NCBI GenBank assembly: GCA_036504075.1
Contig: DASXVX010000086.1
Location: forward strand, 1 to 64,000
Reading direction: 5' to 3'
DNA: 64,000 bases
Source: DASXVX01 sp036504075
GTDB taxonomy: Bacteria; Bacillota; Sulfobacillia; Symbiobacteriales; Symbiobacteriaceae
How positions within the stretch are numbered: the stretch's first letter is position 1; every line of letters begins with the position of its first letter. The notes beneath the pieces are model-generated. The model was not told the origin of the DNA and searched no databases. It saw nothing but the letters and a program-made list of their open reading frames with translations. Shown one piece after another: positions 16,510 to 25,913 of the stretch. Made by a program: the position numbers and the translations under genes.

Positions 16510-17887
16510 CGAGCCGCATCTTTCCCGGGTTCAAAATGCCGGCGGGGTCCAGCGCCCGCTTGATTGCCCGCATCACGTCGATGCCCACCGGCCCGACCTC
16601 CATCTCCAGGTAGGGCGCTTTCAGCGTGCCGATGCCGTGCTCCCCGGTGAGCGTGCCGCCGAGTCCCAGGGCGATTTCGGCGATCTGGTGGAGCGCCTCC
16701 TCCACCTTCGCCATTTCCGCCCGGTCCCGCAGGTCGGTGACCACGTTCGGGTGCAGGTTCCCGTCCCCGGCGTGTCCGTAAATGGCCATGTTCAGGCCAA
16801 ACTTCTGCCGGAGGTAGTGGAGCTTGCGGATCATTTCGGAAACCTGGGCCACCGGCACGCAGATATCCTCGCCGATCTTCGTCGGCTTGATTTGCGTGAT
16901 CGCGGTCGAGATCGACCGGCGGGCGCGCCAGAGTTCTTCCGCCTCGGCTCCATCCCGGGCGGTGCGCACCTCGCCGGCGCCCGTCTGCCGGCAGATTTCG
17001 GCCACGATCGTGGTCTGCCGGTCGACCGCTTCGCGGAATCCGTCGACCTCGAAGAGCACCACCGCTTCCGCCTCCACCGGCAGGCCGATATGGAGGTACG
17101 CCTCCACCACCTTGAGGGTGAACTGGTCCATGATTTCGATGGCCGCGGGCGTCACGCCCCGGGCGACGACGGCCGCCGTCACCTCCCCGGCATCGGACAG
17201 CCGGGGGAAGACAGCCATCACCGTGGCAGCCGCTTCGGGCTTCGGAATCAGCCGGAGCGTCGCTTCGGTGACGATGCCGAGCGTCCCCTCCGACCCGATG
17301 ATCAGGCGGGTCAGGTCGTAGCCGGCCACGTTCTTCACCGTCCGGCCGCCGGTGCGGAGAACGCGCCCGTCTGCCAGGACGACTTCCAGCCCCAGCACAT
17401 AGTCCCGGGTCACCCCGTACTTGAAGCAGCGGGGTCCGCCGGCGTTCTCGGCGACGTTCCCGCCGACTGTCGAGACCTTGTTGGACGCCGGGTCAGGCGG
17501 ATAGAAGAGGCCATGCGCCTCGACAGCCTGCTGGAGGTGCGCCGTCACGACCCCCGGCTCCACCACGGCGAGCATGTTGGCGCGATCGATCTCCTTGATC
17601 TTGTTCATGCGGGTGAGCACAAGCGCGATGCCGCCTTTGGGCAGCGACCCGCCGGACAGACCGGTGCCCGCGCCCCGGGCGGTGATGGGAATCCCCTCCC
17701 GGCCGGCCAGCTTGATCACCGCCGCCACTTCAGCCGTGGAAGCGGGCAGAACGACCACTTCCGGCCGTCCGGTATGGAAGGTCGCGTCGAACGAATAGCA
17801 CAGCAACGCCTCCGGCGTGGCCAGGACGTGCTCGTTCCCGACAATCCCCTGTAGCGCTTTGATGATGGCAGGTTGCAGTGCGATCAC
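16502..17887 (-). CDS. glcD: FAD-linked glycolate/2-hydroxyacid dehydrogenase GlcD
   Basis: 461 residues, the usual GlcD length. The PCMH FAD-binding fold has VVVLPASTAEVAAVIKLA (about 45-62), ITARGAGTGLSGGSLP (about 70-85) and PASNKVSTVGGNVAENAGG (about 130-150). The C-terminal FAD-oxidase domain contains GHAGDGNLHPN and ends with LTGEHGIGTLKAPYL and PAGILNPGKM, all hallmarks. It oxidises glycolate to glyoxylate, or D-lactate-type substrates. First gene of the glcDF operon; the GTG start at 17887 has GGGAG immediately adjacent, so the exact start is less certain. Confidence 0.93.
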   Translation of the reverse strand: MIALQPAIIKALQGIVGNEHVLATPEALLCYSFDATFHTGRPEVVVLPASTAEVAAVIKLAGREGIPITARGAGTGLSGGSLPKGGIALVLTRMNKIKEIDRANMLAVVEPGVVTAHLQQAVEAHGLFYPPDPASNKVSTVGGNVAENAGGPRCFKYGVTRDYVLGLEVVLADGRVLRTGGRTVKNVAGYDLTRLIIGSEGTLGIVTEATLRLIPKPEAAATVMAVFPRLSDAGEVTAAVVARGVTPAAIEIMDQFTLKVVEAYLHIGLPVEAEAVVLFEVDGFREAVDRQTTIVAEICRQTGAGEVRTARDGAEAEELWRARRSISTAITQIKPTKIGEDICVPVAQVSEMIRKLHYLRQKFGLNMAIYGHAGDGNLHPNVVTDLRDRAEMAKVEEALHQIAEIALGLGGTLTGEHGIGTLKAPYLEMEVGPVGIDVMRAIKRALDPAGILNPGKMRLDE

Positions 17888-18010
17888 TCCCGGAGAAATA
17901 TTTCGCTCTCTTAATTATAGCAGCCGGTGCGCCTTCTCCATACGATAAACCCGACCCGATGACCCGGTCCGGTGATCATGGACCCAATACACATGAGGAG
18001 TGTTCACTCG

Positions 18011-18646
18011 GTGCAATATGACTTGGCGGCGATTACAGGGATTCCGGTAAATCTATCGGTCTCCGGCGTACCCGGGCAGACCGGCCTCGGCGGCGTGGCG
18101 GGGCTTGGCGGCGTGGCGGGGCTTGGCCTCTCCCAGCTGGCGGGACTCGGCGGCATCTCCCCGCTGGCGGGGCAGCAGATAACGGCCGGCGCTTCGCTGT
18201 CCGCCCTAAAGCAGTGGGTGCTCGACAGCCTGCCGCTGGCGGCCGTGACCCATAGCTACCATGTAGATGCCCTGGCGCAGCCCGCCCTGCGGGCCAACCC
18301 CACGTTTGAGCGGTTCAGCCTCACCGAGCTGAACGAACTGCACCACCAGGTCGCCACGCTGGGCGCCCTGCTCCGGCTCGAAGAGGGCGACCCCACAGCC
18401 CTGGCCAGCCTCGGCCGAAACCTCGCCGGCTTCCTCCGGAACCGGGAGGAGGCGCTGCGGCTGGCCCAGTCTCTGCCGCTCGCCATCCGGCAGCACCCGT
18501 CGCTCCAGGCCGTCCTGGCCCTGACCCAGGAATCCAACCGGCAGTTGGCCGAGAACTGGCCCGTACTGGCCCAGACGCTCGCGTTGACCGGCGTTCCCGT
18601 CCCCACGGGTCTTGCGGCCACCGCCGCTGCCGCAATCCGGGTATAG
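18011..18646 (+). CDS. Hypothetical protein with Gly/Leu repeats at the N-terminus
   Basis: 211 residues from GTG 18011, chosen because GAGGAG (17995-18000) is 10 nt upstream; ATGs at 17972 and 17993 lack a good ribosome site. After a short lead the N-terminus has GLGGVAGLGGVAGLGLSQL-type repeats (about 25-55). A helical, Leu/Ala/Gln-rich region follows (about 60-211), with LTELNELHHQVATLGALL and NREEALRLAQSLP. No signal peptide, cysteines or TM helix. The family is not recognised. It is divergent from glcD, which shares the 17888-18010 promoter region. Confidence 0.6.
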   Translation: MQYDLAAITGIPVNLSVSGVPGQTGLGGVAGLGGVAGLGLSQLAGLGGISPLAGQQITAGASLSALKQWVLDSLPLAAVTHSYHVDALAQPALRANPTFERFSLTELNELHHQVATLGALLRLEEGDPTALASLGRNLAGFLRNREEALRLAQSLPLAIRQHPSLQAVLALTQESNRQLAENWPVLAQTLALTGVPVPTGLAATAAAAIRV

Positions 18647-18698
18647 GGAATTAGTTGCCTCCCGCCTTTTGCTCCGCAAAAGTCTGCCGGCCACCGCG

Positions 18699-18719
18699 GC
18701 GACTGACGGAGTCAGTCGC
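18699..18719 (+). terminator. Short perfect hairpin
   Basis: GCGACTGAC-GGA-GTCAGTCGC, a 9-bp stem with a 3-nt loop, 53 bp past the plus-strand stop. No U-tract on the plus strand. Confidence 0.5.
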
Positions 18720-18754
18720 GAAAAGGGCGGTCGTCCCGTTCGGGGCGACCGCTC
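18719..18754 (-). terminator. Intrinsic terminator of the SDR gene
   Basis: GCGGTCG (18727-18733) pairs with CGACCGC (18746-18752), with an inner CCC/GGG. Read on the minus strand, the hairpin is followed by CCCTTTTC. It lies just past the SDR stop at 18758. Confidence 0.75.
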
Positions 18755-18757
18755 CTG

Positions 18758-19495
18758 CTATGTCACCACGCCCCCGTTGGGGCTGATCACCTGCCCGGTG
18801 ATGAACCCGGCGCCCGGCCCGGCGAGGAACCGGACCACCGCCGCCACCTCTGCCGCCGTGCCCAGCCGCCCGACCGGCGTCCGGTCGAGCCAGGCCGCCA
18901 GGGCGTCCCCCGTGAGGCCGGCATTCATGTCGGTGGCAATGGCGCCCGGTGCGACGGCGTTCACCGTGATGCCCCAGGGTCCCACCTCCTGAGCCAGCGC
19001 CTTCGTAAAGCCGATCTGGCCCGCCTTGGCGGCGCTGTAGGCCACCTCATTCGACGCACCGGAAATCCCCCAGATGGAGCTGACCGTAATGATTCGCCCG
19101 TACCGCCGCTCCGCCATGCTCCCCAGAGCCAGCCGGCTCAGGAGGTACGCCGATCGCATGTGAACGGCCATCAGCCGGTCCCACTCGTCCACGCTGGTAT
19201 CCACCAGCAGTTTCTCCAGGGCGTCGCCCGCGTTATTGACGAGGATATCCACCCGGCCGAACTGGTCCATGGCCTTTGCCATAAGCGCCTCGCAGCCGGC
19301 CACGGTGCCCACGTCGGCCTGAACGGCCAAGGCGGCCCCACCGGCCTGCTCAATTTTCTGAGCCACAGCCAATGCTGCTTCGGCGGACCGGCGATAGTTG
19401 ACCACAACCGCGGCGCCTTCCCGCGAGAGCGCCTCCGCCACCGCCCGGCCGATGCCCCGGGAGGCCCCGGTCACAAGGGCGACCTGTCCTACCAT
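18758..19495 (-). CDS. Short-chain dehydrogenase/reductase, FabG-like
   Basis: 245 residues, the classical SDR length. The NADP(H) motif TGASRGIG is at 9-16 and NNAG at 87-90. The catalytic set is Ser139/140, Tyr153 and Lys157 (YSAAK). The C-terminal PGAIATDMNAGL and ending FITGQVISPNGG match 3-oxoacyl-ACP reductases, but many paralogues act on other carbonyls, so the substrate is open. The start at 19495 is chosen because the upstream extension of the frame is repetitive (a 21-bp repeat encoding PGFRQ). It is divergent from the FMN protein at 19657. Confidence 0.88.
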   Translation of the reverse strand: MVGQVALVTGASRGIGRAVAEALSREGAAVVVNYRRSAEAALAVAQKIEQAGGAALAVQADVGTVAGCEALMAKAMDQFGRVDILVNNAGDALEKLLVDTSVDEWDRLMAVHMRSAYLLSRLALGSMAERRYGRIITVSSIWGISGASNEVAYSAAKAGQIGFTKALAQEVGPWGITVNAVAPGAIATDMNAGLTGDALAAWLDRTPVGRLGTAAEVAAVVRFLAGPGAGFITGQVISPNGGVVT

Positions 19496-19656
19496 CGTCA
19501 CGCCATTTCGCCCCTTCCGCAAGCCACGTTCCTGGGGCCAATGTTTCCACACCGGTTCCGGCGCTACCTGCCTGAACCCCGGCGCCTCCTGCCTGAACCC
19601 TGGTGCGGCTGGGGATACTAGCACCAGCGTGATCTTGGGAAGGGAGGCGGCGATGC

Positions 19657-21111
19657 ATGTCATTTTGGCGAGGCGTAGCGCTGGGTGCGGGGGCCACCGT
19701 CGGGCTGGGAATCATCTCGTCGGCGCTTTTTGCCCGGCCGCTGGTCAACAAGGCCGTCGGGTCCGCATTGCGCCCGATCGCCGGCGACGGCAAGTACGAC
19801 GAGAACCTGGCCGAAATGTTCACCTCGGCAGTGGGACGCCACCCGCGGGTGCTGCTGGAGACCACCCTGCGGGCCGAGCACGGGAAAGCCATCTCCCGGC
19901 CGCTGTATACCACCAAACAGTTTCTCCATTTCGACGACCTGATGTTCACCCCGGCCCAACTGGCGAAGCTGCCGACCGGCGAGAACGACCGTATCGACAT
20001 GGCCACGGTGATCGGGCCCAACGCTGCCCGACCGCTCACGCTGGACCTGCCGGTCTACATCACCGGCATGGCCTTTGGCCTCTCCCTCTCCGACCGGTGC
20101 AAAATCGCGCTGGCCAAAGGCGCCTCGTTGGTCGGAACCGCCACCAATTCGGGCGAAGGCGGTTTCTTTCCGAAAGAGCGCCGCCACGCGCAGCACTACA
20201 TTTTGCAGTACACCCGGGGCGGCTGGCCGTCTGACCCCGAGGTCCTGCGCCAGGCCGACGCCATTGAAATCCAGGCGGGGCAGGGCGCCCAGGCCGGGTC
20301 GCCCCAGTCCACGCCCGACTGGAAGCTGACGGACGAAGAGCGGCGGTCCCTGGGCCTCACCGCCGGCGAAGATGCGCTGATCCACAGCCGCTTCCCGGGG
20401 GTCGATTCCCCCGCCGACTACGGCGCGCTGGTCCGGCGCATCAAGGAGGCCGCCGGCGGCATTCCGGTCGGCATCAAAATCGCCGCCGGCCACTGGCTGG
20501 AGGACGACCTGCGAGTGGCCCTGGACGCCGGCGTCGACTTCGTGACCGTCGACGGCGCCCAGGCCTCATCCCACTCCGCCCAGCCGATTCTGCTGGACGA
20601 CTTCGGCATTCCCAGCGTCATTGCCGTCTGCCGGGCGGCCCGTGTGCTCAAAGGCACCGGTGTCAGCCTCGTCGTCTCCGGCGGGTTCATGACCCCGGGC
20701 GAAATCCTCAAAGCGCTGGCCCTCGGGGCGGATGCGGTCGCCGTGGGGGCGGCCGTCATCATGGCCGCAACGCACGCCCAGTGGCTGAAAATCGCGCCGT
20801 TCGAGCCGCCGACCCAGCTCATCTGGCATGACGGCAAGCACCGGGACAAGTTCGACATCGAAGAAGGCGCCCGGGACGTGGCCAACTGGTTCAAGGCCGT
20901 AACCGACGAACTGGTCACCGGCGTCCGCTGCGTGGGCAAACGGCGCGTGCACGACGTCAGCCGGGAAGACCTGGTCGCCCTCTCCCCCGCCCTCGCCGCC
21001 ATCGCCGAGGTGGACCTGGCCTGGAACGCGCACCCCGAGCGGGCCGGCAGGGCACAAGAATACCGCGGGGCAACCGACCCGCGGGACCTGGCGCCGTCCC
21101 CGGCACATTGA
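19657..21111 (+). CDS. FMN-binding glutamate synthase-like protein
   Basis: 484 residues. One hydrophobic N-terminal helix (about 5-30) may anchor it. The rest is the glutamate-synthase central FMN/TIM-barrel domain: ITGMAFGLSLSDRCKIAL, VGTATNSGEGGFFPKERR and QYTRGGWPSD, then VDGAQASSHSAQP and ALALGADAVAVGAAVIMA. Stand-alone proteins of this type lack the amidotransferase domain. Some make glutamate with a separate partner; others have no assigned reaction. GGGAGGCGGCG precedes the ATG at 19657. No partner gene lies next to it. Confidence 0.85.
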   Translation: MSFWRGVALGAGATVGLGIISSALFARPLVNKAVGSALRPIAGDGKYDENLAEMFTSAVGRHPRVLLETTLRAEHGKAISRPLYTTKQFLHFDDLMFTPAQLAKLPTGENDRIDMATVIGPNAARPLTLDLPVYITGMAFGLSLSDRCKIALAKGASLVGTATNSGEGGFFPKERRHAQHYILQYTRGGWPSDPEVLRQADAIEIQAGQGAQAGSPQSTPDWKLTDEERRSLGLTAGEDALIHSRFPGVDSPADYGALVRRIKEAAGGIPVGIKIAAGHWLEDDLRVALDAGVDFVTVDGAQASSHSAQPILLDDFGIPSVIAVCRAARVLKGTGVSLVVSGGFMTPGEILKALALGADAVAVGAAVIMAATHAQWLKIAPFEPPTQLIWHDGKHRDKFDIEEGARDVANWFKAVTDELVTGVRCVGKRRVHDVSREDLVALSPALAAIAEVDLAWNAHPERAGRAQEYRGATDPRDLAPSPAH

Positions 21112-21118
21112 AAGCGCA

Positions 21119-21141
21119 GGGGGTACCTTGTCGGTACCCCC
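21119..21141. terminator. Hairpin between convergent genes
   Basis: GGGGGTACC (21119-21127) pairs with GGTACCCCC (21133-21141), between genes ending at 21111 (+) and 21148 (-). No pronounced U-tract. Confidence 0.65.
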
Positions 21142-21147
21142 GCGTGA

Positions 21148-23214
21148 TCACTTATCCCTCAGGTCCGCTCCCGCACCAACTTCCCGCGCGACCGGGCCGG
21201 GCCGGACCCCCCGGCTCCGCTTGCGCACGTACATCCGCCGGTCCGCCTCGGCCAACAGTTCGGTCATGGCGACCGGATGCTCCGGGTCCCAGCGGGATGT
21301 ACCCACGCTCACCGACAGCGTGTACCGCCGGCCCTCCCGAAGGTTGAACGCCTCCAGGTTGGTCAGCAACCGGGCCGCCAGCAAGTCGCCGTCCGCCGGC
21401 GAATTCTCCGGGGAGAGTACCACGAACTCGTCGCCGCCGATGCGGGCGAGGACGTCCGAATCCCGGAACGTCTCCCGCAACACGCCCGCGAGGTCCGTAA
21501 TGGCCGCGTCGCCCGCCGAATGGCCGCCGGTGTCGTTGATGGCCTTCAGTTCGTCCATGTCCAGGAACAGCAGCAGGAGTCCTCGCCCCATCCGTGCCGC
21601 CGTCCGGGCCTGCTGGGCGGCCAGCGCCATGAAGCCACGCCGGTTGTAGAGCCCCGTCAGGTCGTCCACCAGCGAAAGCGTCCGCAACTCGTCCTCCAGG
21701 ACCTTTCGCTCGGTCATGTCCACCACCGACTCGAGGATGAACGGCTTCCCCTCCAGTTGCACTTTCAGCGCCGTGACCAGCACCGGCACCGATCCGCCCC
21801 TGGCGTTGCGGATTATCCGCTCCGACTGATCCTGCGCCTGCCCGTTGTCGGTGATCGGGCAGTGCCCTTCCGCGCCCGGATGCAGCAGGTCGTGACAGGA
21901 GCAACCCGCCAGTTGCGCCAGGGGCATCCCGACCAGCGACTGGAACGCCGGGTTGGCATCCACGATCTTATGCGTCTGCGGGTCGACCAGCACCATGCCC
22001 GTCTGCACCGCATCGACGATCACCCGCAGCCGCTCCTCCCGTTCCAGGAGGGCCTGCTCCGACCGCCGCCGCTCGGTCGTGTCCATGCCGCTGCCGATGA
22101 TATACTCGGGCGTCCCGTCTTCCCGGTGAATAGCCGTATGCGTCCACGAAATAAGCCGCCGCTCCCCGGACCTGGTCACCCAGTGCATCTCGTAAAAGCG
22201 GGGAAAATCACCCGTGGCAATCCCGGCAAATGCTGTCTTCACCTGCGGCGCCTCTTCGGGCGGCACGAACAGGTCCCAGGGCGACTTGCCCTCCACGTCG
22301 GCCATGGGGTAGCCCGTCAGCAGTTCGCAGGCCCGGTTAAACCGCACGATTCGCCCCTGCGGGTTCAGAATCACGACCAGCGCACCGGCGGTATCGACGA
22401 CCGCCGAGAAGAAGTCCCGCTCCTCCTGCAGGGCAGACTCCTTCCGCTTCAAGTCTTGAAAGAGCAGGCTGTATGGCTGCTTCAGCCCAATCTGAATAAT
22501 GGCGGCATAGATGAGCACAAAAGAACCCGCCTTGAAGAAGTGCCCCAGCATGTTGGCGAAATCGGTGACGCCCACGTAGAACGTAAACGCCAGTTCGGCG
22601 AAAATCGCCAGCACCAGCGACAGTTCCCGCAGCCGGAGCACGGCCGACGAAAAGTCGTCCCGCCGGCGGATTACCAGCGCCAGCAGCGCCCCCAGGAACA
22701 TCAGTGCGATCAGGTACTCGCTCACGATCTTGAATTGGGTCAGCCCATGCCCTTCCACGTAGCAGGTCGGGAAAATGTGCAGACCCATAATCGACCAGGT
22801 GAGCAGAAGCGCCACCGCACCATACCCCGCGGTCAGCCAGGGCAGCTTCAGCTTCTTATGAGTCAGAAACGGCGCCGCCAGCAGCGATGCGGCCTGCACA
22901 AACCGGGCCGCCACCCAGAACTGGGTCGCCATGTTGGCGTCGTTGCCCGGAAAGACCCCCATGCCCTTGAAAGCCAGTGCGTGGATGAAGTCCAGCCAGG
23001 CCACCGCCAGGTAGGCCGTGCCCAGGAGCCGGAGATAGCCGCTCTCGATAAACTCTTGCAGGTTCCAGATCAGGATGAAAATACCGACCGAAATGATGAC
23101 CGAGGAGAACTCGACCAGACTATGGAACAGCAGGTATGAATAGTGCTCCGAGATCATCAGGGCAACCAGAAAGGCGGTCCCGGCCACAACCAGGCGGAAG
23201 TTCTGTGACTGCAC
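21148..23214 (-). CDS. MASE3-PAS-PAS-GGDEF diguanylate cyclase
   Basis: 688 residues. The MASE3 membrane sensor (about 1-245, seven or so TM helices) includes SEHYSYLLFHSLVEFSS and ALAFKGMGVFPGND. PAS 1 (about 265-385) has LVVILNPQGRIVRFNRACE and a PAC-type RSGERRLISWTHT. PAS 2 (about 390-510) has MVLVDPQTHKIVDANPAF, with several cysteines (GCSCHDLLH) that might bind metal or redox partners. The GGDEF domain (about 515-675) has DDLTGLYNRRGF, an intact GGDEF signature and an RDSD inhibitory site five residues before it. It should therefore make cyclic di-GMP with product inhibition. No EAL domain. It is a single gene. Confidence 0.92.
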   Translation of the reverse strand: MQSQNFRLVVAGTAFLVALMISEHYSYLLFHSLVEFSSVIISVGIFILIWNLQEFIESGYLRLLGTAYLAVAWLDFIHALAFKGMGVFPGNDANMATQFWVAARFVQAASLLAAPFLTHKKLKLPWLTAGYGAVALLLTWSIMGLHIFPTCYVEGHGLTQFKIVSEYLIALMFLGALLALVIRRRDDFSSAVLRLRELSLVLAIFAELAFTFYVGVTDFANMLGHFFKAGSFVLIYAAIIQIGLKQPYSLLFQDLKRKESALQEERDFFSAVVDTAGALVVILNPQGRIVRFNRACELLTGYPMADVEGKSPWDLFVPPEEAPQVKTAFAGIATGDFPRFYEMHWVTRSGERRLISWTHTAIHREDGTPEYIIGSGMDTTERRRSEQALLEREERLRVIVDAVQTGMVLVDPQTHKIVDANPAFQSLVGMPLAQLAGCSCHDLLHPGAEGHCPITDNGQAQDQSERIIRNARGGSVPVLVTALKVQLEGKPFILESVVDMTERKVLEDELRTLSLVDDLTGLYNRRGFMALAAQQARTAARMGRGLLLLFLDMDELKAINDTGGHSAGDAAITDLAGVLRETFRDSDVLARIGGDEFVVLSPENSPADGDLLAARLLTNLEAFNLREGRRYTLSVSVGTSRWDPEHPVAMTELLAEADRRMYVRKRSRGVRPGPVAREVGAGADLRDK

Positions 23215-23343
23215 AGTGGGAGCTCCTCACAGTTAGCAGAATAAACGAGGTAATAATGCGCTGTTAGAAAGTTCTATGATGAGTCGAAAGTCCCCTGCCT
23301 GGGCCGAGAAAAAGAATCACGCCCTTTGAGCTTTAAGCAGTAA

Positions 23344-23374
23344 GGCGGCAGCAACCAGAACAGTTGCTGCCGCC
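23344..23374 (-). terminator. Terminator of the phn operon
   Basis: GGCGGCAGCAAC (23344-23355) pairs perfectly with GTTGCTGCCGCC (23363-23374). It lies 30 bp past the phnE stop on the minus strand, with TTACTGCTT following. Confidence 0.7.
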
Positions 23375-23403
23375 CACGCCGTCCCGATCCCATTCGTCAA
23401 AGT

Positions 23404-24168
23404 CTAAACCAATTTCTTCCGCAGCCAGCCCGACAGGAAGTCGATGGCCGTGACCACGACGATAATGCCAATGAGAATGATTCCGACCCGGTTCCACGCC
23501 CGCGCCTGAATGGCGAAAATGAGGGGGGCACCGATGCCGCCTGCGCCCACGATGCCCAGCACCGTGGCCGCCCGGGAGTTAATCTCAAACCGGTAGATCG
23601 CGTAAGAAGCGAACTCCGGCAACACCTGCGGAATCACCGCAAACCAGACCTGCTGAATCCGGCTGGCTCCCGTGGAGACCAGCGCCTCCATCGGACCCCG
23701 GTCGATCGCTTCCACCGACTCGGAATAGAGCTTGCCCAGCATGCCAACCGAGTGGAAGCCCATCGCCAGAATGCCGGCCAGCGGTCCCGGACCCACGCCT
23801 TTAATGAAGATGATCGCCAGGATCACTTCCGGGAAGACTCGAATCAGGTCCAGCAGGAACTTGCCGGCCACCGCGAGTTTCTTGGCCGTGTTCTTCGCCG
23901 CCAAAAAGCCGAACGGCACCGCCAGGATGGACGCCAGCAGCGTGCCCAGTATCGCCATCTGAATGGTTTCCAACAGCTTGCCGGCCAGTTCGGGCATGTA
24001 AGACCACTCGGCATGGACGAACATCTGCGAGAAGATGTGGAGCGTCTGCGGCCAGGTCTCTTTAAAGCTGGTCGTGTGCGAAACGAGGCCGGTGGTAGAC
24101 CAGTAGATCAGGAGAGCGGTGACCAGCAGCCAGAACGTGCTTGCGTATTTACGCCATACTGCTGTCAT
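23404..24168 (-). CDS. phnE: Phosphonate/phosphate ABC transporter permease PhnE (second)
   Basis: 254 residues, about six TM helices. The binding-protein-dependent transport signature EALVSTGASRIQQVWFAVIP is present, followed by NSRAATVLGIVGAGGIG. The start at 24168 (MTAVWRKYAS) overlaps the preceding permease stop by 4 bp (ATGA); the longer open frame upstream is a shadow of that gene. It should pair with the first PhnE to form the channel. PhnCDE systems import phosphonates, phosphite or related oxyanions. No C-P lyase genes are present, so the substrate is unresolved. Confidence 0.92.
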   Translation of the reverse strand: MTAVWRKYASTFWLLVTALLIYWSTTGLVSHTTSFKETWPQTLHIFSQMFVHAEWSYMPELAGKLLETIQMAILGTLLASILAVPFGFLAAKNTAKKLAVAGKFLLDLIRVFPEVILAIIFIKGVGPGPLAGILAMGFHSVGMLGKLYSESVEAIDRGPMEALVSTGASRIQQVWFAVIPQVLPEFASYAIYRFEINSRAATVLGIVGAGGIGAPLIFAIQARAWNRVGIILIGIIVVVTAIDFLSGWLRKKLV

Positions 24169-25118
24169 ACCAACCGCTCCCTCAGCTTCGTACTGACGAT
24201 GTCCACCAGCAGGACAGAGATCAGAAGCACCACCACGATCGCGCCCACGTTCCGGTAGCGCATCAGGTTCAAGTCGGCGTACAGCAACTGGCCGATGCCG
24301 CCGGCGCCCACCAGGCCGAGCACCGTGGAGGCGCGCACGTCCACCTCCAGCACGTAGAGCGTGTACGACAGGTACTGTGGCAGCACCTGGGGCACGACCC
24401 CGTAGCGAATCTGCTGGAGCCGGTTGGCGCCGCAAGCCTGCATGGCCTCCAGCGGACCCGGGTCGATCGCTTCAATCGACTCGGAAGCCATTTTGGCGAC
24501 CAGCGCGAACGAGAATATCGCCAGCGCCCCGATCGCCGGGATGGCACCCAGGCCGAACATGCCGGTCAGGACCGACGCCAGCACCAGGTCCGGAATCGTC
24601 CGGACCAGGTTGTTAAACGTGCGCACCGTGTAGTAGACCGCTTTGGACTTGACCAGGTTCCGGGCCGCCAGCAAGCTGAACGGCACCGCGAACAGCGCCC
24701 CCAGGAACGAACCCAGAATCGCCATTTTGAACGTGGTCAGCAAGGGGTCCGAGGATTGTTTGGCGTACGCCCACTGCTCGCCGATGTAATCCGGGTACCA
24801 CAGGTACTCGGTCTTGCCCTGGTCGCAAACCGCCTGCACTTTCGCCGGGTTCGGCTTGCCGGCCACCGGTTCGTCATTGCCCCAGGCGGTCTGGGCATCC
24901 TTGCAGCTATTGATCCGGTAGAACGGCCCCATTCGGATGACCAGGTCGCCCATTTGCCGCCAGGTCTCTCCGGAAGTAAACTGGGTCACGTTAATGCCGA
25001 GTCCGGCCGAGGCCCAGAAGTAAATCAAAATAACGGCGATGGCCGACAACAGCGTCTTGGTGCCCCGCATTTCCTGCCACCGGGCACTCAGCATCTTGGG
25101 TGCGGGTTCAGGCTTCAT
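24165..25118 (-). CDS. phnE: Phosphonate/phosphate ABC transporter permease PhnE (first) with a large periplasmic-side insert
   Basis: 317 residues. TM1 is near 22-42 and the permease core occupies about 120-317, including EAMQACGANRLQQIRYGVVP and VRASTVLGLVGAGGIGQ. Between TM1 and TM2 it has about 75 extracytoplasmic residues (FYRINSCKDAQTAWGN and QAVCDQGKTEYLWYP) with two cysteines that could form a disulfide. The second PhnE lacks this. It overlaps phnC by 4 bp and the second phnE by 4 bp, so all are translationally coupled. Confidence 0.92.
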   Translation of the reverse strand: MKPEPAPKMLSARWQEMRGTKTLLSAIAVILIYFWASAGLGINVTQFTSGETWRQMGDLVIRMGPFYRINSCKDAQTAWGNDEPVAGKPNPAKVQAVCDQGKTEYLWYPDYIGEQWAYAKQSSDPLLTTFKMAILGSFLGALFAVPFSLLAARNLVKSKAVYYTVRTFNNLVRTIPDLVLASVLTGMFGLGAIPAIGALAIFSFALVAKMASESIEAIDPGPLEAMQACGANRLQQIRYGVVPQVLPQYLSYTLYVLEVDVRASTVLGLVGAGGIGQLLYADLNLMRYRNVGAIVVVLLISVLLVDIVSTKLRERLV

Positions 25119-25885
25119 GCTTCTGCCCCCCGCAGGTCGGTCGGCCGGATTTTGCGGCCGTAAATCTCCTCGAAGGTCTGCTCCGTGACGCCGTCGACCG
25201 GGCCGTCAAAGACGACCTCGCCGGCCCGCATCCCGATGATCCGGTCGGCATACTCCTGCGCCATGTCGATATAGTGAAGGTTGACCAGCGTGGTAATCCG
25301 GTCTTCCTGGTTAATCCGCTTCAGGTCCCGCATGACCGCATGCGAGGTAGGAGGGTCCAGCGAAGCCACCGGCTCGTCCGCCAGAATGATCTTGGGCTCC
25401 TGGCAGAGGGCGCGGGCAATCGAGACCCGCTGCTGCTGGCCGCCTGACAGGGAATCGGCCCGGGTGTAAGTCTTCTCCGCCAGACCGACGCGCGCCAGGG
25501 CCCGCTTCGCCATTTCGATGTCGGCCTTCGGGAAGAGCCCGAGCAGGCTCCGGAGCGTGCCGGTGTGACCCAGCCGCCCGGCCAGCACGTTCTGCAGCAC
25601 CGGGGAGCGCTTGACCAGGTTGTAGTTCTGGAAGATCATGCCAACTTTCGTCCGCCACTTGCGGAGTTCGGCATCGTTCATTTTGGTGATGTCGACGCCG
25701 TCCACGCGAATCTCGCCGGCGGTCGGCTCCACGAGCCGGTTCAGACAACGAATCAGGGTGGATTTGCCGGCCCCGGACATGCCGACGATCACGACGAATT
25801 CGCCGTCGTTGATGGTGAGGTTGACATTCTTCAGGGCCTTGGTGCCGTCCGGAAAAGTCTTGCTGATCTGCTTGAATTCAATCAT
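25115..25885 (-). CDS. phnC: Phosphonate/phosphate ABC transporter ATP-binding protein PhnC
   Basis: 256 residues, typical length. Walker A GMSGAGKST (about 34-42), Q-loop MIFQNYNLVKR, ABC signature LSGGQQQRVSIARAL and Walker B IILADEPVASLDP, with an H-loop histidine in VNLHYIDMA. It energises the PhnE channel. A hairpin between phnD and phnC (25914-25943) may lower PhnC/E output relative to the binding protein, a common arrangement in ABC operons. Confidence 0.94.
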   Translation of the reverse strand: MIEFKQISKTFPDGTKALKNVNLTINDGEFVVIVGMSGAGKSTLIRCLNRLVEPTAGEIRVDGVDITKMNDAELRKWRTKVGMIFQNYNLVKRSPVLQNVLAGRLGHTGTLRSLLGLFPKADIEMAKRALARVGLAEKTYTRADSLSGGQQQRVSIARALCQEPKIILADEPVASLDPPTSHAVMRDLKRINQEDRITTLVNLHYIDMAQEYADRIIGMRAGEVVFDGPVDGVTEQTFEEIYGRKIRPTDLRGAEA

Positions 25886-25913
25886 GCGTCAAGCCACGCC
25901 CTTTTCGATAGTA

